Source of the DNA: Vibrio sinaloensis DSM 21326
GTDB taxonomy: Bacteria; Pseudomonadota; Gammaproteobacteria; Enterobacterales; Vibrionaceae
Reading direction: 5' to 3'
Assembly: GCF_000189275.1 (NCBI RefSeq)
Contig: NZ_AEVT01000093.1
Location: forward strand, 108,899 to 172,898
DNA: 64,000 bases
Below the pieces are notes generated by a model. It was not told where the DNA came from, did no database searches, and was given only the letters and a program-made list of their open reading frames with translations. Each line of letters starts with the position of its first letter. The first letter of the stretch is position 1. Both the position numbers and the translations under genes were made by a program. Below are positions 27,132-34,970 of this stretch, piece after piece.

Positions 27132-28030
27132 ATGATTAAAGGATTAGCGACAAGACTGGTATTGGCTCTTTCACTACTTATCCCTGTGGTAGCAACCGCA
27201 CAAGATCAACGTAGCGTGGAGGATGAACACGGGACGTTTACCATTTCTGGTACACCTGAGCGCATCGTTGTGTTGGAATTTTCGTTTGTCGACGCCTTGG
27301 CTGCGGTCGGCATATCTCCCGTCGGTATTGCTGACGATAAAAAATGGAGCGAGTGATCCCCGCCGTTCGCAATGTAATTCAACCTTGGACTTCGGTCGGT
27401 ATGCGTTCGCAGCCGAGCTTAGAGGTGATCGCAGATCTCAAACCTGATCTGATCATTGCAGATGCTGAGCGCCATGCTGCGGTTTATCAAGATCTTACGC
27501 GCATTGCCCCAACGCTTTTACTCAAGAGTAGGGGAGAGACTTACCAAGAGAACTTACAGGCAGCGCAAGTCGTTGGTGTTGTGGTCAATAAAGAGCAGCA
27601 AATGAACGCGCGTATCGCGAAGCACAAATCGACCATGCAGCAATACAAAACACGTTTTGCCAGCCAAGAAACGATCCAGTTTGCGGTGGTGTCTGAAAAA
27701 GGGATGTGGATGCACGGTCCTTCCTCTTACGCCGGTGGCGTTATCACTGAACTAGGCTTAAACAGCCCAATTCCAAATCAAACAGAGAAAGCGTATCTAC
27801 CGACCAGTTTTGAACAATTGCTTAAGGCAAATCCAGATTGGCTGTTACTGGGCCCGTACTCTGAACAGACGGTTGTCGATGAATGGCAAGAGAACCCGCT
27901 ATTCAAAATGTTGAAAGTGAGTCAGAAGAATCAATCGGTAGAGGTCTCACCAGCCTTATGGTCGCTCAATCGCGGAATGCTTGCCGCCGAAGGGATTGCC
28001 CAAAATCTTGAGGAAATTTTGGCAAACTGA
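27132..28030 (+). pseudogene. fecB: Iron(III)-dicitrate-type substrate-binding protein, frameshifted
   Basis: Two frames together give a FecB-like periplasmic binding protein. The first (from ATG 27132) has a signal peptide MIKGLATRLVLALSLL and FecB residues TPERIVVLEFSFVDALAAVG up to GIADD, then runs into TGA at 27354. The second, one base back, resumes at about 27341 with ERVIPAVR and continues without interruption to 28030. Restoring one A to the run of six at 27339-27344 gives GIADDKKMERVIP, the same length as E. coli FecB there. So a single A was lost in the genome, or the base call is wrong, or slippage restores the frame. Downstream permease and ATPase genes are intact. Confidence 0.88.
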
Positions 28031-28032
28031 TC

Positions 28033-29022
28033 ATGAATCGCATTTCTATTTGCTTTGTTTTATTAGCCGGCAGTGTCATCGCCGGCTTTTGCTTTTCCAT
28101 GCTCAGTTGGTCGAGTTTCCCTTTGTCTCGTGTCCATCTTTGGGGCTATTTAACGGCATTCGACAGCAATAACATGGAGCAGCAGATCCTTGCAACGTTA
28201 AGAGCTCCAAGGGTGTATGCCAGCATGTTGATTGGGGCGAATCTAGCGATCGCAGGAGTACTCATGCAGGGGTTAACACGTAATCCGCTTGCCTCGCCAT
28301 CTGTATTGGGGATCAACGCCGGAGCGGCCTGTGGCATGGCCTTATCGAGCATAGGGTTTCTATCTTTAGATAGTGTACCAAATGTCGTAGTTGCAAGTGC
28401 TGGGGGGATCGCGAGTGGGGTATTGGTCATGCTATTGGGGGGCTTTTTTTCACCTAGACCGCATCCACTTAAATTGGTTTTGGCGGGTATCGCGGTCAAT
28501 GCGTTGCTGATTGGTATGACCCGAGCATCGGTGATCTTAGCAGACGATATGGCTTACAGCGTGATTTATTGGCTGTCTGGTTCGGTCTCGAATATCGAGT
28601 GGCAACAATGGCATCAACTTTGGCCTGTTAGCTTGGTTGGTATCGCCATCTCGATTGCCATCGCACGCCACCTCAACCTGATTGCATTGGGTGATGATGT
28701 CGCCATTGGGCTCGGTTTGAATGTGGCGTTTACTCGCCTATGTGCTTGTGTTGCCATCGTATTATTGACCGGGGTAAGTGTTTCTGTTGCTGGGCCAATC
28801 GGTTTTGTTGGCTTAATCGTTCCTCATGTCATGCGCCAACTTGTAGGTAATAATGCACTGCTTCTGATCCCCGCTAGCGGTCTTGGCGGCGCATTGTTGA
28901 TGGTGTGGGCTGATGGCTTATCTCGAGGGATTGCTTTCCCCGCTGAGACGGCCGTTGGCGTTATTACCGCTCTGATTGGCACGCCTTGCTTTATTTTGCT
29001 GGCAGTGAGGAGCCGTTTATGA
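28033..29022 (+). CDS. fecC: FecCD-type iron-chelate ABC permease, first subunit
   Basis: The 329-residue permease of the iron-siderophore family has about ten hydrophobic helices and the conserved RAPRVYASMLIGANLAIAG, GLTRNPLASPSVLGINAGA and GPIGFVGLIVPHVMR segments. It starts three bases after fecB and its stop overlaps the next gene (ATGA). With the second permease it forms the inner-membrane channel for ferric citrate or a similar ferric chelate. Naming follows the FecB-like partner; the real ligand is not proven. Confidence 0.92.
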   Translation: MNRISICFVLLAGSVIAGFCFSMLSWSSFPLSRVHLWGYLTAFDSNNMEQQILATLRAPRVYASMLIGANLAIAGVLMQGLTRNPLASPSVLGINAGAACGMALSSIGFLSLDSVPNVVVASAGGIASGVLVMLLGGFFSPRPHPLKLVLAGIAVNALLIGMTRASVILADDMAYSVIYWLSGSVSNIEWQQWHQLWPVSLVGIAISIAIARHLNLIALGDDVAIGLGLNVAFTRLCACVAIVLLTGVSVSVAGPIGFVGLIVPHVMRQLVGNNALLLIPASGLGGALLMVWADGLSRGIAFPAETAVGVITALIGTPCFILLAVRSRL

Positions 29023-29993
29023 ACAGTCAACGTATCCTAATTGCCTTGTTGTTGACAGTCTGTATTACCGGCTTTGGCAGTTTGTTTGTGGGAGCGGTGC
29101 AACTGTCGGTCACGGAGGTGCTGCAGGTACTGTGGACGGCAGACAAGCAAGAGTTCATCATCAATCAATACCGTTTACCACGTATGATACTGGCGATTGG
29201 TGTGGGCGCAGGTCTAGGCCTGTCTGGCGCTCTGGTTCAAGGCATCATTCGTAACCCGCTTGCATCGCCAGATCTAATGGGAATCAGTGCGGGCGCGGGT
29301 TTGGCGGCAACAGCCTTGCTCGTGTATTGGCCGAGCGCCCCTTTATACTGGCTACCTTTGATGGCTCTGATTGGTGGTCTAGGCGCTGCGGCAATGATCA
29401 TGGCGCTGGCATATTGGTCAAAGCCTACGCCAGCACGTTTGGCCCTTATCGGTATTGCCATCAGCGCTTTTTTGGCAAGTGGTATCGATTTTCTTATGAT
29501 CGTGAATCCGATAGAAATTAATACCGCCATGATCTGGTTAACGGGCAGTTTATGGGGACGAAACTGGCAGCAAGTTCCCTTTATTTGGTGGTCACTGTCG
29601 ATATTAATTCCTTTTTCCTACTGGTTGGCTTGGCGACTTGATGTGATGGGACTTGGTGAAGAGAGTGCTGCTTCTTTGGGAATAAGCCCCAGTAAGGTAC
29701 AAGTATTAGCCCTCACCTGTGCGGTTGTGTTAGCCAGTATTAGTGTGTCTGTATGTGGGACCATTAGTTTTGTCGGGCTACTGGCACCGCATCTATCTCG
29801 ACTGCTTTTTGGTCACAATCATAAACTGTCATTGCTTGGTGCTGCGGTTATTGGTGCCTTGTTGGTACTCGTAGCGGATGTAATGGCAAGAGGCATTCAG
29901 CCCCCTATTGAACTGCCTGCTGGTGTACTCACTTCGCTCATAGGCGCACCGTATTTCATCTTTCTATTACAACGTTATAAAGGTTGGTCATGA
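29019..29993 (+). CDS. fecD: FecCD-type iron-chelate ABC permease, second subunit
   Basis: The start is ATG 29019, overlapping the previous stop, with GAGG upstream; an in-frame upstream extension to 28986 has no support. The 324-residue product repeats the family pattern (YRLPRMILAIGVGAGLGLSG, GIIRNPLASPDLMGISAGA, GTISFVGLLAPHLSRLLFGH). It pairs with the preceding permease. The gene overlaps the ATPase gene by four bases, so the operon is tightly coupled. Confidence 0.92.
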   Translation: MNSQRILIALLLTVCITGFGSLFVGAVQLSVTEVLQVLWTADKQEFIINQYRLPRMILAIGVGAGLGLSGALVQGIIRNPLASPDLMGISAGAGLAATALLVYWPSAPLYWLPLMALIGGLGAAAMIMALAYWSKPTPARLALIGIAISAFLASGIDFLMIVNPIEINTAMIWLTGSLWGRNWQQVPFIWWSLSILIPFSYWLAWRLDVMGLGEESAASLGISPSKVQVLALTCAVVLASISVSVCGTISFVGLLAPHLSRLLFGHNHKLSLLGAAVIGALLVLVADVMARGIQPPIELPAGVLTSLIGAPYFIFLLQRYKGWS

Positions 29994-30754
29994 TTTCTAC
30001 AAAGCAGTTGTCCGTCGCGTATGGTGACAAAATGGTGATTGAAAACCTATCACTGACTTTACCTGAAGGTAAGATAACCGCACTGATTGGCCCTAATGGC
30101 TGTGGAAAATCGACTCTGTTAAAAGCCTTATCTCGTATCAATAAAATTCGCTCTGGGGAGGTGTTGTTTCAAGGTCGAGGCTTGAGTGAGTATAAGGATA
30201 AGCAATTGGCGCAGCGGCTATCTATGTTACCGCAAGTCGTTCAAAGCCCTGAAGGGGTGACGGTGAGAAAATTGGTTGAATATGGCCGTTCACCCTATGT
30301 ATCGCATTGGGGACGTTTGACGACGCAAGACAAGCAGAAAGTTGAGCAAGCGATGCGCGAAACTGGGGTATGGGAGTTGGCTGATCAGAGCGTAGAGTCG
30401 CTATCGGGTGGCCAGCGTCAGAGAGCGTGGATTGCAATGATTCTCGCCCAAGATACTGACGTGGTGATGCTTGATGAGCCGACAACATATCTGGATTTAT
30501 CACACCAGATAGAGCTCATGAAGTTGATGAGGGCCATGAACCATCAAGGCAAAACTGTGATAGTGGTGTTGCATGATTTAAACCAAGCCTGTCGTTACTG
30601 CGATCATCTTGTCGTCCTTAAGCAAGGACAATTGGCAGCTCAAGGGGCACCAAGTCAGATCTTCACTGAGCAGCTACTCGATAGCGTGTTTAATCTGGAT
30701 GCCACTGTCGTTGCTGATCCGGTATCGCAAACTCCTATGTGTATCGCTCGCTAG
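29990..30754 (+). CDS. fecE: Iron-chelate ABC transporter ATPase
   Basis: ATG 29990 overlaps the stop of the permease gene; the 254-residue ATPase has Walker A GPNGCGKST (34-42), signature SLSGGQRQRAWIAM, Walker B VVMLDEP and the switch His in VVLHDLNQA. It closely resembles FecE/FepC-type ATPases. It is the last gene of the Fur-box operon. No outer-membrane receptor or FecIR regulators occur in the window, so ferric chelate entry through the outer membrane must rely on genes elsewhere. Confidence 0.93.
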   Translation: MISTKQLSVAYGDKMVIENLSLTLPEGKITALIGPNGCGKSTLLKALSRINKIRSGEVLFQGRGLSEYKDKQLAQRLSMLPQVVQSPEGVTVRKLVEYGRSPYVSHWGRLTTQDKQKVEQAMRETGVWELADQSVESLSGGQRQRAWIAMILAQDTDVVMLDEPTTYLDLSHQIELMKLMRAMNHQGKTVIVVLHDLNQACRYCDHLVVLKQGQLAAQGAPSQIFTEQLLDSVFNLDATVVADPVSQTPMCIAR

Positions 30755-30804
30755 TTGATGCTAAGGCTCGCGAGAAGGCAGTGAACTAACTGTGACGTCA
30801 TCCC

Positions 30805-30834
30805 TTGCTAAGTGATGAAACGCTGCTCTATAAT
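30805..30834 (+). promoter_or_regulatory. Promoter of the ABC-F gene
   Basis: TATAAT (30829-30834) is a perfect -10, with TTGCTA 18 bases upstream as a fair -35. Transcription from about 30841 would give a leader of roughly 220 bases before the ABC-F start at 31063. Confidence 0.6.
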
Positions 30835-30840
30835 CTCTGC

Positions 30841-31062
30841 ATCATTTCTGTAGGAGATTACGCCAATATGAATAACTAACACCTGTTATCCATTTTTACA
30901 TCATTGTTCGGATTTCACAGGGTTAGTCGGCGTAGCTTCGTCTTTGCTTTCTTCCAAGCACGACTTATTTGTACATACTGCGTTTGATTGCGTTCTTGGC
31001 GTTTGCCCAGATCGTCTATCGGCACATTGCTACGCCCAATCCTGTTTAACAGGAGGCATATT
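30841..31062 (+). promoter_or_regulatory. Structured leader with mini-ORF before ABC-F gene
   Basis: The leader has a mini-ORF at 30868-30879 (ATG AAT AAC TAA, Met-Asn-Asn) preceded by AGGAG. TACGCC at 30859-30864 and GCTACGCC at 31029-31036 can each pair with GGCGTAGC at 30929-30936, so two helices exclude one another. CCTG-TTTAA-CAGG at 31041-31053 overlaps the AGGAGG of the main gene. This resembles translation-sensing attenuators of antibiotic-resistance ABC-F genes. The pairings are seen; the mechanism is inferred. No other gene is seen in this stretch. Confidence 0.45.
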
Positions 31063-32634
31063 ATGCCAGTTCTACAAGCACATAAAATCAGTTACCAGTT
31101 TGATAATGGTGACACCTTATTCCACGACATTTCTTGTTCATTATCGGCTAAGCGAGTGGGTTTAGTTGGCCGAAATGGGGTAGGAAAGTCCTTTCTCGCC
31201 AATATTCTTAGCGGTCAGTTGCAACCCAGTTCAGGGACGGTGGTGACCACCAAGCGTATCGGCCGTTATAGCCAATTACCCTCTCATTTACTGAACAGTG
31301 ATATGACTGTGGCCGAGTTTCTGGGTTACGACCGAATCCTCAATGCGATAGAGCAAATAGAGTCAGGTGATTGCAGTACGCAATGGTTCGAGATAGTGGG
31401 TGAAGATTGGCAGCTTAAGCAGGCGTTAACGTCGCAGTTGTCTGATATGGGACTGCCAGAGAGCACAACATTTTTATGTCGTGATTTAAGCGGCGGGCAG
31501 CTCGCTAGGTTGCAACTTTGGGCACTGTTTCAGTCCAATGCTGAGTTACTGATTCTGGATGAACCATCAAACCACTTAGACCAAGGCGCACGAGACTGGT
31601 TGGTTGATCAGATGGCGCAGTACGATGGGCAACTATTGCTTATTAGCCATGACCGTTACTTGCTCCGACAAATGGAGCAGATTTGGGAGCTGAGTTCATT
31701 GGGCCTGCGCCAATACGGCGGTAATTTTGATGTTTACCAGCAGCAAACTCGATTGGAACAACAGGCGGTAGAGCGTCAACTTGATGCGGTGAGAGGCGAG
31801 CAAAAACGTTTGGAGATCCAAGCGCAGAAGAATCGTGAGAAAGCTCAGCAGCGTGAGGCGCAAGGCAACAAGATCCGTAAATCTGGTAGCCAGTCAAAGT
31901 TGATCCTAGATGGGATGAAGCAGAGCGCGCAAAACTCAGTGTCTAATCGACAAAAAAATGAAAGCGGTCGACGAACGATGTTGGAGCAAAAACAACATCT
32001 GCTTAATGCGCGTTATGAGCAAATTAAACCGCAGAAATTCTACTTAGAGCAAGGCGATACGGGGCGCGGGTTTGCGGTTAAAGTTATTGGTGGTGTCCTG
32101 CCGTATGTGCATCATGAACCATTTAATCTGACGTTAACCGAGACCACAAAGCTCCACTTGTCCGGGCCCAATGGTGGAGGAAAATCAACCTTACTCAAGG
32201 TACTACTTGGTGAGTTGGCGCTGCTAAGTGGCGAGTGCAATATTAACCGCCCAGTATGCTACCTAGATCAGCACTTTGGTTTACTGCGAAGTGATTTGTC
32301 TTTGCTCGAAAACATGACTCATCATTGTCTTGGTTTGCTGGAAAAAGACGCCCGAACTTTGTTAGCGGGCATTGGTTTTCGTCGTGACAGTGTGTTTCGT
32401 CTTGCGAGCCAGTTAAGCGGAGGTGAAAAAATGAAACTGGCGATGCTTATCGTTAGCCATCAACCTCAATCTCCGGTGCTTTTGCTCGATGAACCGGATA
32501 ATCATTTGGATTTGGATTCTAAGGGCTTACTGGCCGATGCGCTCAGCAACTATCAAGGTGCGTTTGTGCTAGTCAGTCATGATGAGGATTTTGTCCAAGA
32601 CAGTCAGGTTGAGCAGCGATTGAGTTTGGGGTGA
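31063..32634 (+). CDS. ABC-F family ATPase (ribosome-associated)
   Basis: ATG 31063 follows AGGAGG and is preferred to the longer in-frame extension. The 523-residue protein has two ABC domains: Walker A GRNGVGKS (36-43) and GPNGGGKS (about 368-375), signatures DLSGGQLARLQL and QLSGGEKMKLAM, and Walker B LILDEPSNHLD and LLLDEPDNHLD. There are no membrane helices. A charged linker of about 100 residues (about 230-340) with KIRKSGSQSK joins them, the part that reaches into the ribosome in this family. Members act in translation regulation or ribosome protection against antibiotics. The long leader favours an inducible role. Confidence 0.9.
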   Translation: MPVLQAHKISYQFDNGDTLFHDISCSLSAKRVGLVGRNGVGKSFLANILSGQLQPSSGTVVTTKRIGRYSQLPSHLLNSDMTVAEFLGYDRILNAIEQIESGDCSTQWFEIVGEDWQLKQALTSQLSDMGLPESTTFLCRDLSGGQLARLQLWALFQSNAELLILDEPSNHLDQGARDWLVDQMAQYDGQLLLISHDRYLLRQMEQIWELSSLGLRQYGGNFDVYQQQTRLEQQAVERQLDAVRGEQKRLEIQAQKNREKAQQREAQGNKIRKSGSQSKLILDGMKQSAQNSVSNRQKNESGRRTMLEQKQHLLNARYEQIKPQKFYLEQGDTGRGFAVKVIGGVLPYVHHEPFNLTLTETTKLHLSGPNGGGKSTLLKVLLGELALLSGECNINRPVCYLDQHFGLLRSDLSLLENMTHHCLGLLEKDARTLLAGIGFRRDSVFRLASQLSGGEKMKLAMLIVSHQPQSPVLLLDEPDNHLDLDSKGLLADALSNYQGAFVLVSHDEDFVQDSQVEQRLSLG

Positions 32635-32646
32635 GATTCGTGACAA

Positions 32647-32676
32647 TAAAAAGGCTGCCAAGTTGGCAGCCTTATT
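32647..32676. terminator. Bidirectional terminator
   Basis: AAGGCTGCCAA and TTGGCAGCCTT form an 11-bp perfect inverted repeat flanked by A- and T-rich bases, between the convergent ABC-F and exported-protein genes. Confidence 0.9.
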
Positions 32677-32689
32677 ACGTTTTACGCAC

Positions 32690-33220
32690 TTAAGATTTTA
32701 AAGACTTAACTAACGTTTCTAGTTCGTCCATTACTGCCTGAGTTTTTGGGTCGGTCTTTTTCATTGCAGCGACAACTTTTTTCTGTAGGTCATCGTGGAT
32801 TTTCTTAACGTTAGGCTTTGATAGATACTGGTAGCCTTTCTCTTTTTGCTCGTCTTGTTTCTTTTGTAGTTCAGCAACAATTGCTTGGCGTTGTTTTTCA
32901 GTTACACCTTCTTTAGTTAGCTCTGTTTGCGCTTTTTGCAGTGCTTGCTCAAAGCCTTTTGGATCGTAGCCCACTGATTTTGCTTCGATTTCTAACTCGT
33001 CGTTGGCTTTGTTTGCGGCTTCGACGAGATCAGGGTTAGTCTCAAATGCTTTACTGCGAATACCCGCTAATTGCTGGCGTAGCTCTTGAATTCGTTGAAT
33101 GGTTGGATTTGTTTGCTCGACTGCGCCTTTTGAATTGCTTTGCGTTGGTGCTGCAGCGATGGTTGGCATAGCCGTGATCGTCGCAACCGACAAAGCAACA
33201 ATAGAGAGGAACTTTTTCAT
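32690..33220 (-). CDS. Exported, helix-rich hypothetical protein
   Basis: The 176-residue protein has a clear Sec signal peptide (MKKFLSIVALSVATITA, cleavage near TIAAA). The mature part is rich in Lys, Glu and Gln and probably all helical, with possible coiled coil at about 95-160. I recognise no family motif. It is monocistronic, convergent with the ABC-F gene, and ends at a shared terminator. A periplasmic chaperone-like or envelope-stress protein is possible, but nothing in the sequence shows this. Confidence 0.8.
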   Translation of the reverse strand: MKKFLSIVALSVATITAMPTIAAAPTQSNSKGAVEQTNPTIQRIQELRQQLAGIRSKAFETNPDLVEAANKANDELEIEAKSVGYDPKGFEQALQKAQTELTKEGVTEKQRQAIVAELQKKQDEQKEKGYQYLSKPNVKKIHDDLQKKVVAAMKKTDPKTQAVMDELETLVKSLKS

Positions 33221-33391
33221 AGGGCACCTTTAGATATAAACATTGAATTTTCTTTGTCAGTCTAAAAGCTCGAGCTGTGGCTAGGTCAGTTGGCGGTCAT
33301 AGATTGTTAGCCGCGGGTTAAATAGCGCTTAGACTGTTGCCAGAATCTGTTAAACTGTGCGATTCAATTTTCCAAGCAGGATCCGGCAATC

Positions 33392-33613
33392 ATGAGCCAA
33401 GAACAACCCAATAACCCCCTACACGGACTGACGTTAGAAAAGATCTTAGTTCGCCTTCAAGAGCACTATGGTTGGGAAGGCTTGGACGCCGAAATTCAAA
33501 TTAACTGCTTTTACAACAACCCTTCGATTAAATCATCGCTGAAGTTTTTGCGCCGCACGCAATGGGCGAGAGATAAGGTCGAAGCGCTTTATATTGATAC
33601 ATTTTGCAAATAG
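33392..33613 (+). CDS. VF530-family DNA-binding protein (DUF2132)
   Basis: The 73-residue protein with NPLHGLTLEKIL, YGWEGL and NPSIKSSLKFLRRTQWAR matches the VF530 family first solved from Vibrio fischeri, a small helical fold proposed to bind DNA. The length is complete for the family, and a plausible ribosome binding site (AGGATCCG) precedes the ATG. Biological role unknown. Confidence 0.9.
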   Translation: MSQEQPNNPLHGLTLEKILVRLQEHYGWEGLDAEIQINCFYNNPSIKSSLKFLRRTQWARDKVEALYIDTFCK

Positions 33614-33668
33614 TCGCGGCTTCTCGCAGGCGATTGATGATGTTTAAAGGATTAAAACAGGCAAAGTC

Positions 33669-34277
33669 ATGACGACGTATCTGGCAGGTTTTTCATTGGG
33701 TCTATCGCTGATTCTCGCGATAGGCTCGCAAAATGCGTTTGTTCTTAAGCAAGGTTTAAAGAACCAACACGTATTGATCATTTGCGCGGTGTGCGCGATT
33801 TCTGATGCGATATTAATTAGTGCAGGTGTGGCGGGGTTTGGGGCTATTGTTACCCAGTTTCCGCAAATTGAAACCTTCGCTCGCTATGGTGGTGCGCTCT
33901 TTTTGACCGTTTACGCAGTGCTGAGCTTTAAATCTGCATTAACCACAAGCCATGCGATGGATAGCCACGTCGCCAGTGAATCGTCCACCTTAAAAGCGGT
34001 GTTGACCTGTTTGGCCTTCACATGGCTCAATCCTCATGTTTACCTCGATACCGTAGTCTTGCTCGGTTCAATCTCTACCCAATATCACCCTGAGCAACTC
34101 ATGTTTGCTGTCGGGGCGATCAGTGCCTCTTTTGTGTTCTTTTTTACGCTTGGGTTTGGTGCCCGGTTCTTGGCGCCGTTCTTTCGTAGCCCCAGATCAT
34201 GGAAAATTCTCGAAGTGTTTGTTGGTGTCATAATGTTGGTGATTGCATTTTCGCTGATCTCCGGTGTTAGCGACTAG
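33669..34277 (+). CDS. LysE/ArgO-family amino acid exporter
   Basis: The 202-residue inner-membrane protein has about five to six hydrophobic helices and the family sequence LILAIGSQNAFVLKQGL near the N-terminus, followed by CAISDAILISAGVAGFG and TWLNPHVYLDTVVLLG. This matches ArgO/LysE exporters of arginine or lysine more closely than RhtB. It is 55 bases after the VF530 gene on the same strand and may share its transcript. The exported amino acid cannot be read from the sequence; argO is a possible symbol. Confidence 0.9.
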   Translation: MTTYLAGFSLGLSLILAIGSQNAFVLKQGLKNQHVLIICAVCAISDAILISAGVAGFGAIVTQFPQIETFARYGGALFLTVYAVLSFKSALTTSHAMDSHVASESSTLKAVLTCLAFTWLNPHVYLDTVVLLGSISTQYHPEQLMFAVGAISASFVFFFTLGFGARFLAPFFRSPRSWKILEVFVGVIMLVIAFSLISGVSD

Positions 34278-34339
34278 CGTGAATCAAACCGAAAACTAAC
34301 AGGCGAGTGTGCCGCCGATGATACGGCGGCATACTTTAT

Positions 34340-34906
34340 TTATAAAGTGATGCTTTTCACCATACCAGTCTCTGCGTGACCGGGGATGTTACACGCAAAC
34401 TCAACCTTGTTGTCACCATGGAAATGCCACAGTAGCTGTTTGGCTTTGCCCGGCTTGACGGTAACGGCATTGCCCGATTCGTGGGCATGTCCAGCCATGG
34501 ACTTCATCATTTCTCTATGCTTGAGTTGCTCGGCTGCTGAGCCGATCGTAAACTCATGATCGATTTTCCCTGCGTTCATTACCACAAACTGGACCACATC
34601 ATTAGGCTCTATGGTCACTGGCTTCTTGAAGCTTATCTTCATGTCATCTGTGAGTATGACATGCACGACTTTATCTGGTTTCGCTCCTGGGGCTGGCATG
34701 CCAACGTCAGACATTCCTTCCATGCTCATCATGGCCGAATGATCCATTTTAGTGTGGTCCATTGCCATATCGCCATGTTTCATATTGCTGTGGTTCATGG
34801 CGCCATGCTCCATGTTGCTGTGATCCATTCCATTTGAGCTTGCGGCGTTTACGAATCCACTTGTTGCGAGCATTGCCATAGCCAGTGAGATTAGGGTCTT
34901 TTTCAT
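34340..34906 (-). CDS. Periplasmic cupredoxin, CopI-like copper-tolerance protein
   Basis: The start at 34906 (MKKTLISLAM) lies seven bases after AAGGA; upstream in-frame codons lack such a site. The 188-residue product has a signal peptide ending FVNA, then a Met/His-rich segment (about 22-62) built of MDHS, MEHG, MNHS, MKHG units, then a cupredoxin domain. Copper ligands are visible: His in KIDHEFTIG and the Cys, His and Met of FACNIPGHAETGM. It is the last gene of the cus-like operon and probably binds periplasmic copper. CopI-like identity is by resemblance. Confidence 0.85.
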   Translation of the reverse strand: MKKTLISLAMAMLATSGFVNAASSNGMDHSNMEHGAMNHSNMKHGDMAMDHTKMDHSAMMSMEGMSDVGMPAPGAKPDKVVHVILTDDMKISFKKPVTIEPNDVVQFVVMNAGKIDHEFTIGSAAEQLKHREMMKSMAGHAHESGNAVTVKPGKAKQLLWHFHGDNKVEFACNIPGHAETGMVKSITL

Positions 34907-34970
34907 CATCATTTCCTTACAAGTTGTGTTTTTGAACGGTGAGCGACCAGCGCCGCCCACGGGCTTACGT

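Noticed and set aside
27330..27350. Programmed -1 ribosomal frameshift in fecB
   Set aside because: The site is T-AAA-AAA, not the X-XXY-YYZ heptamer with three identical first bases, and no clear downstream pseudoknot was seen. Simple loss of an A is the more economical reading.
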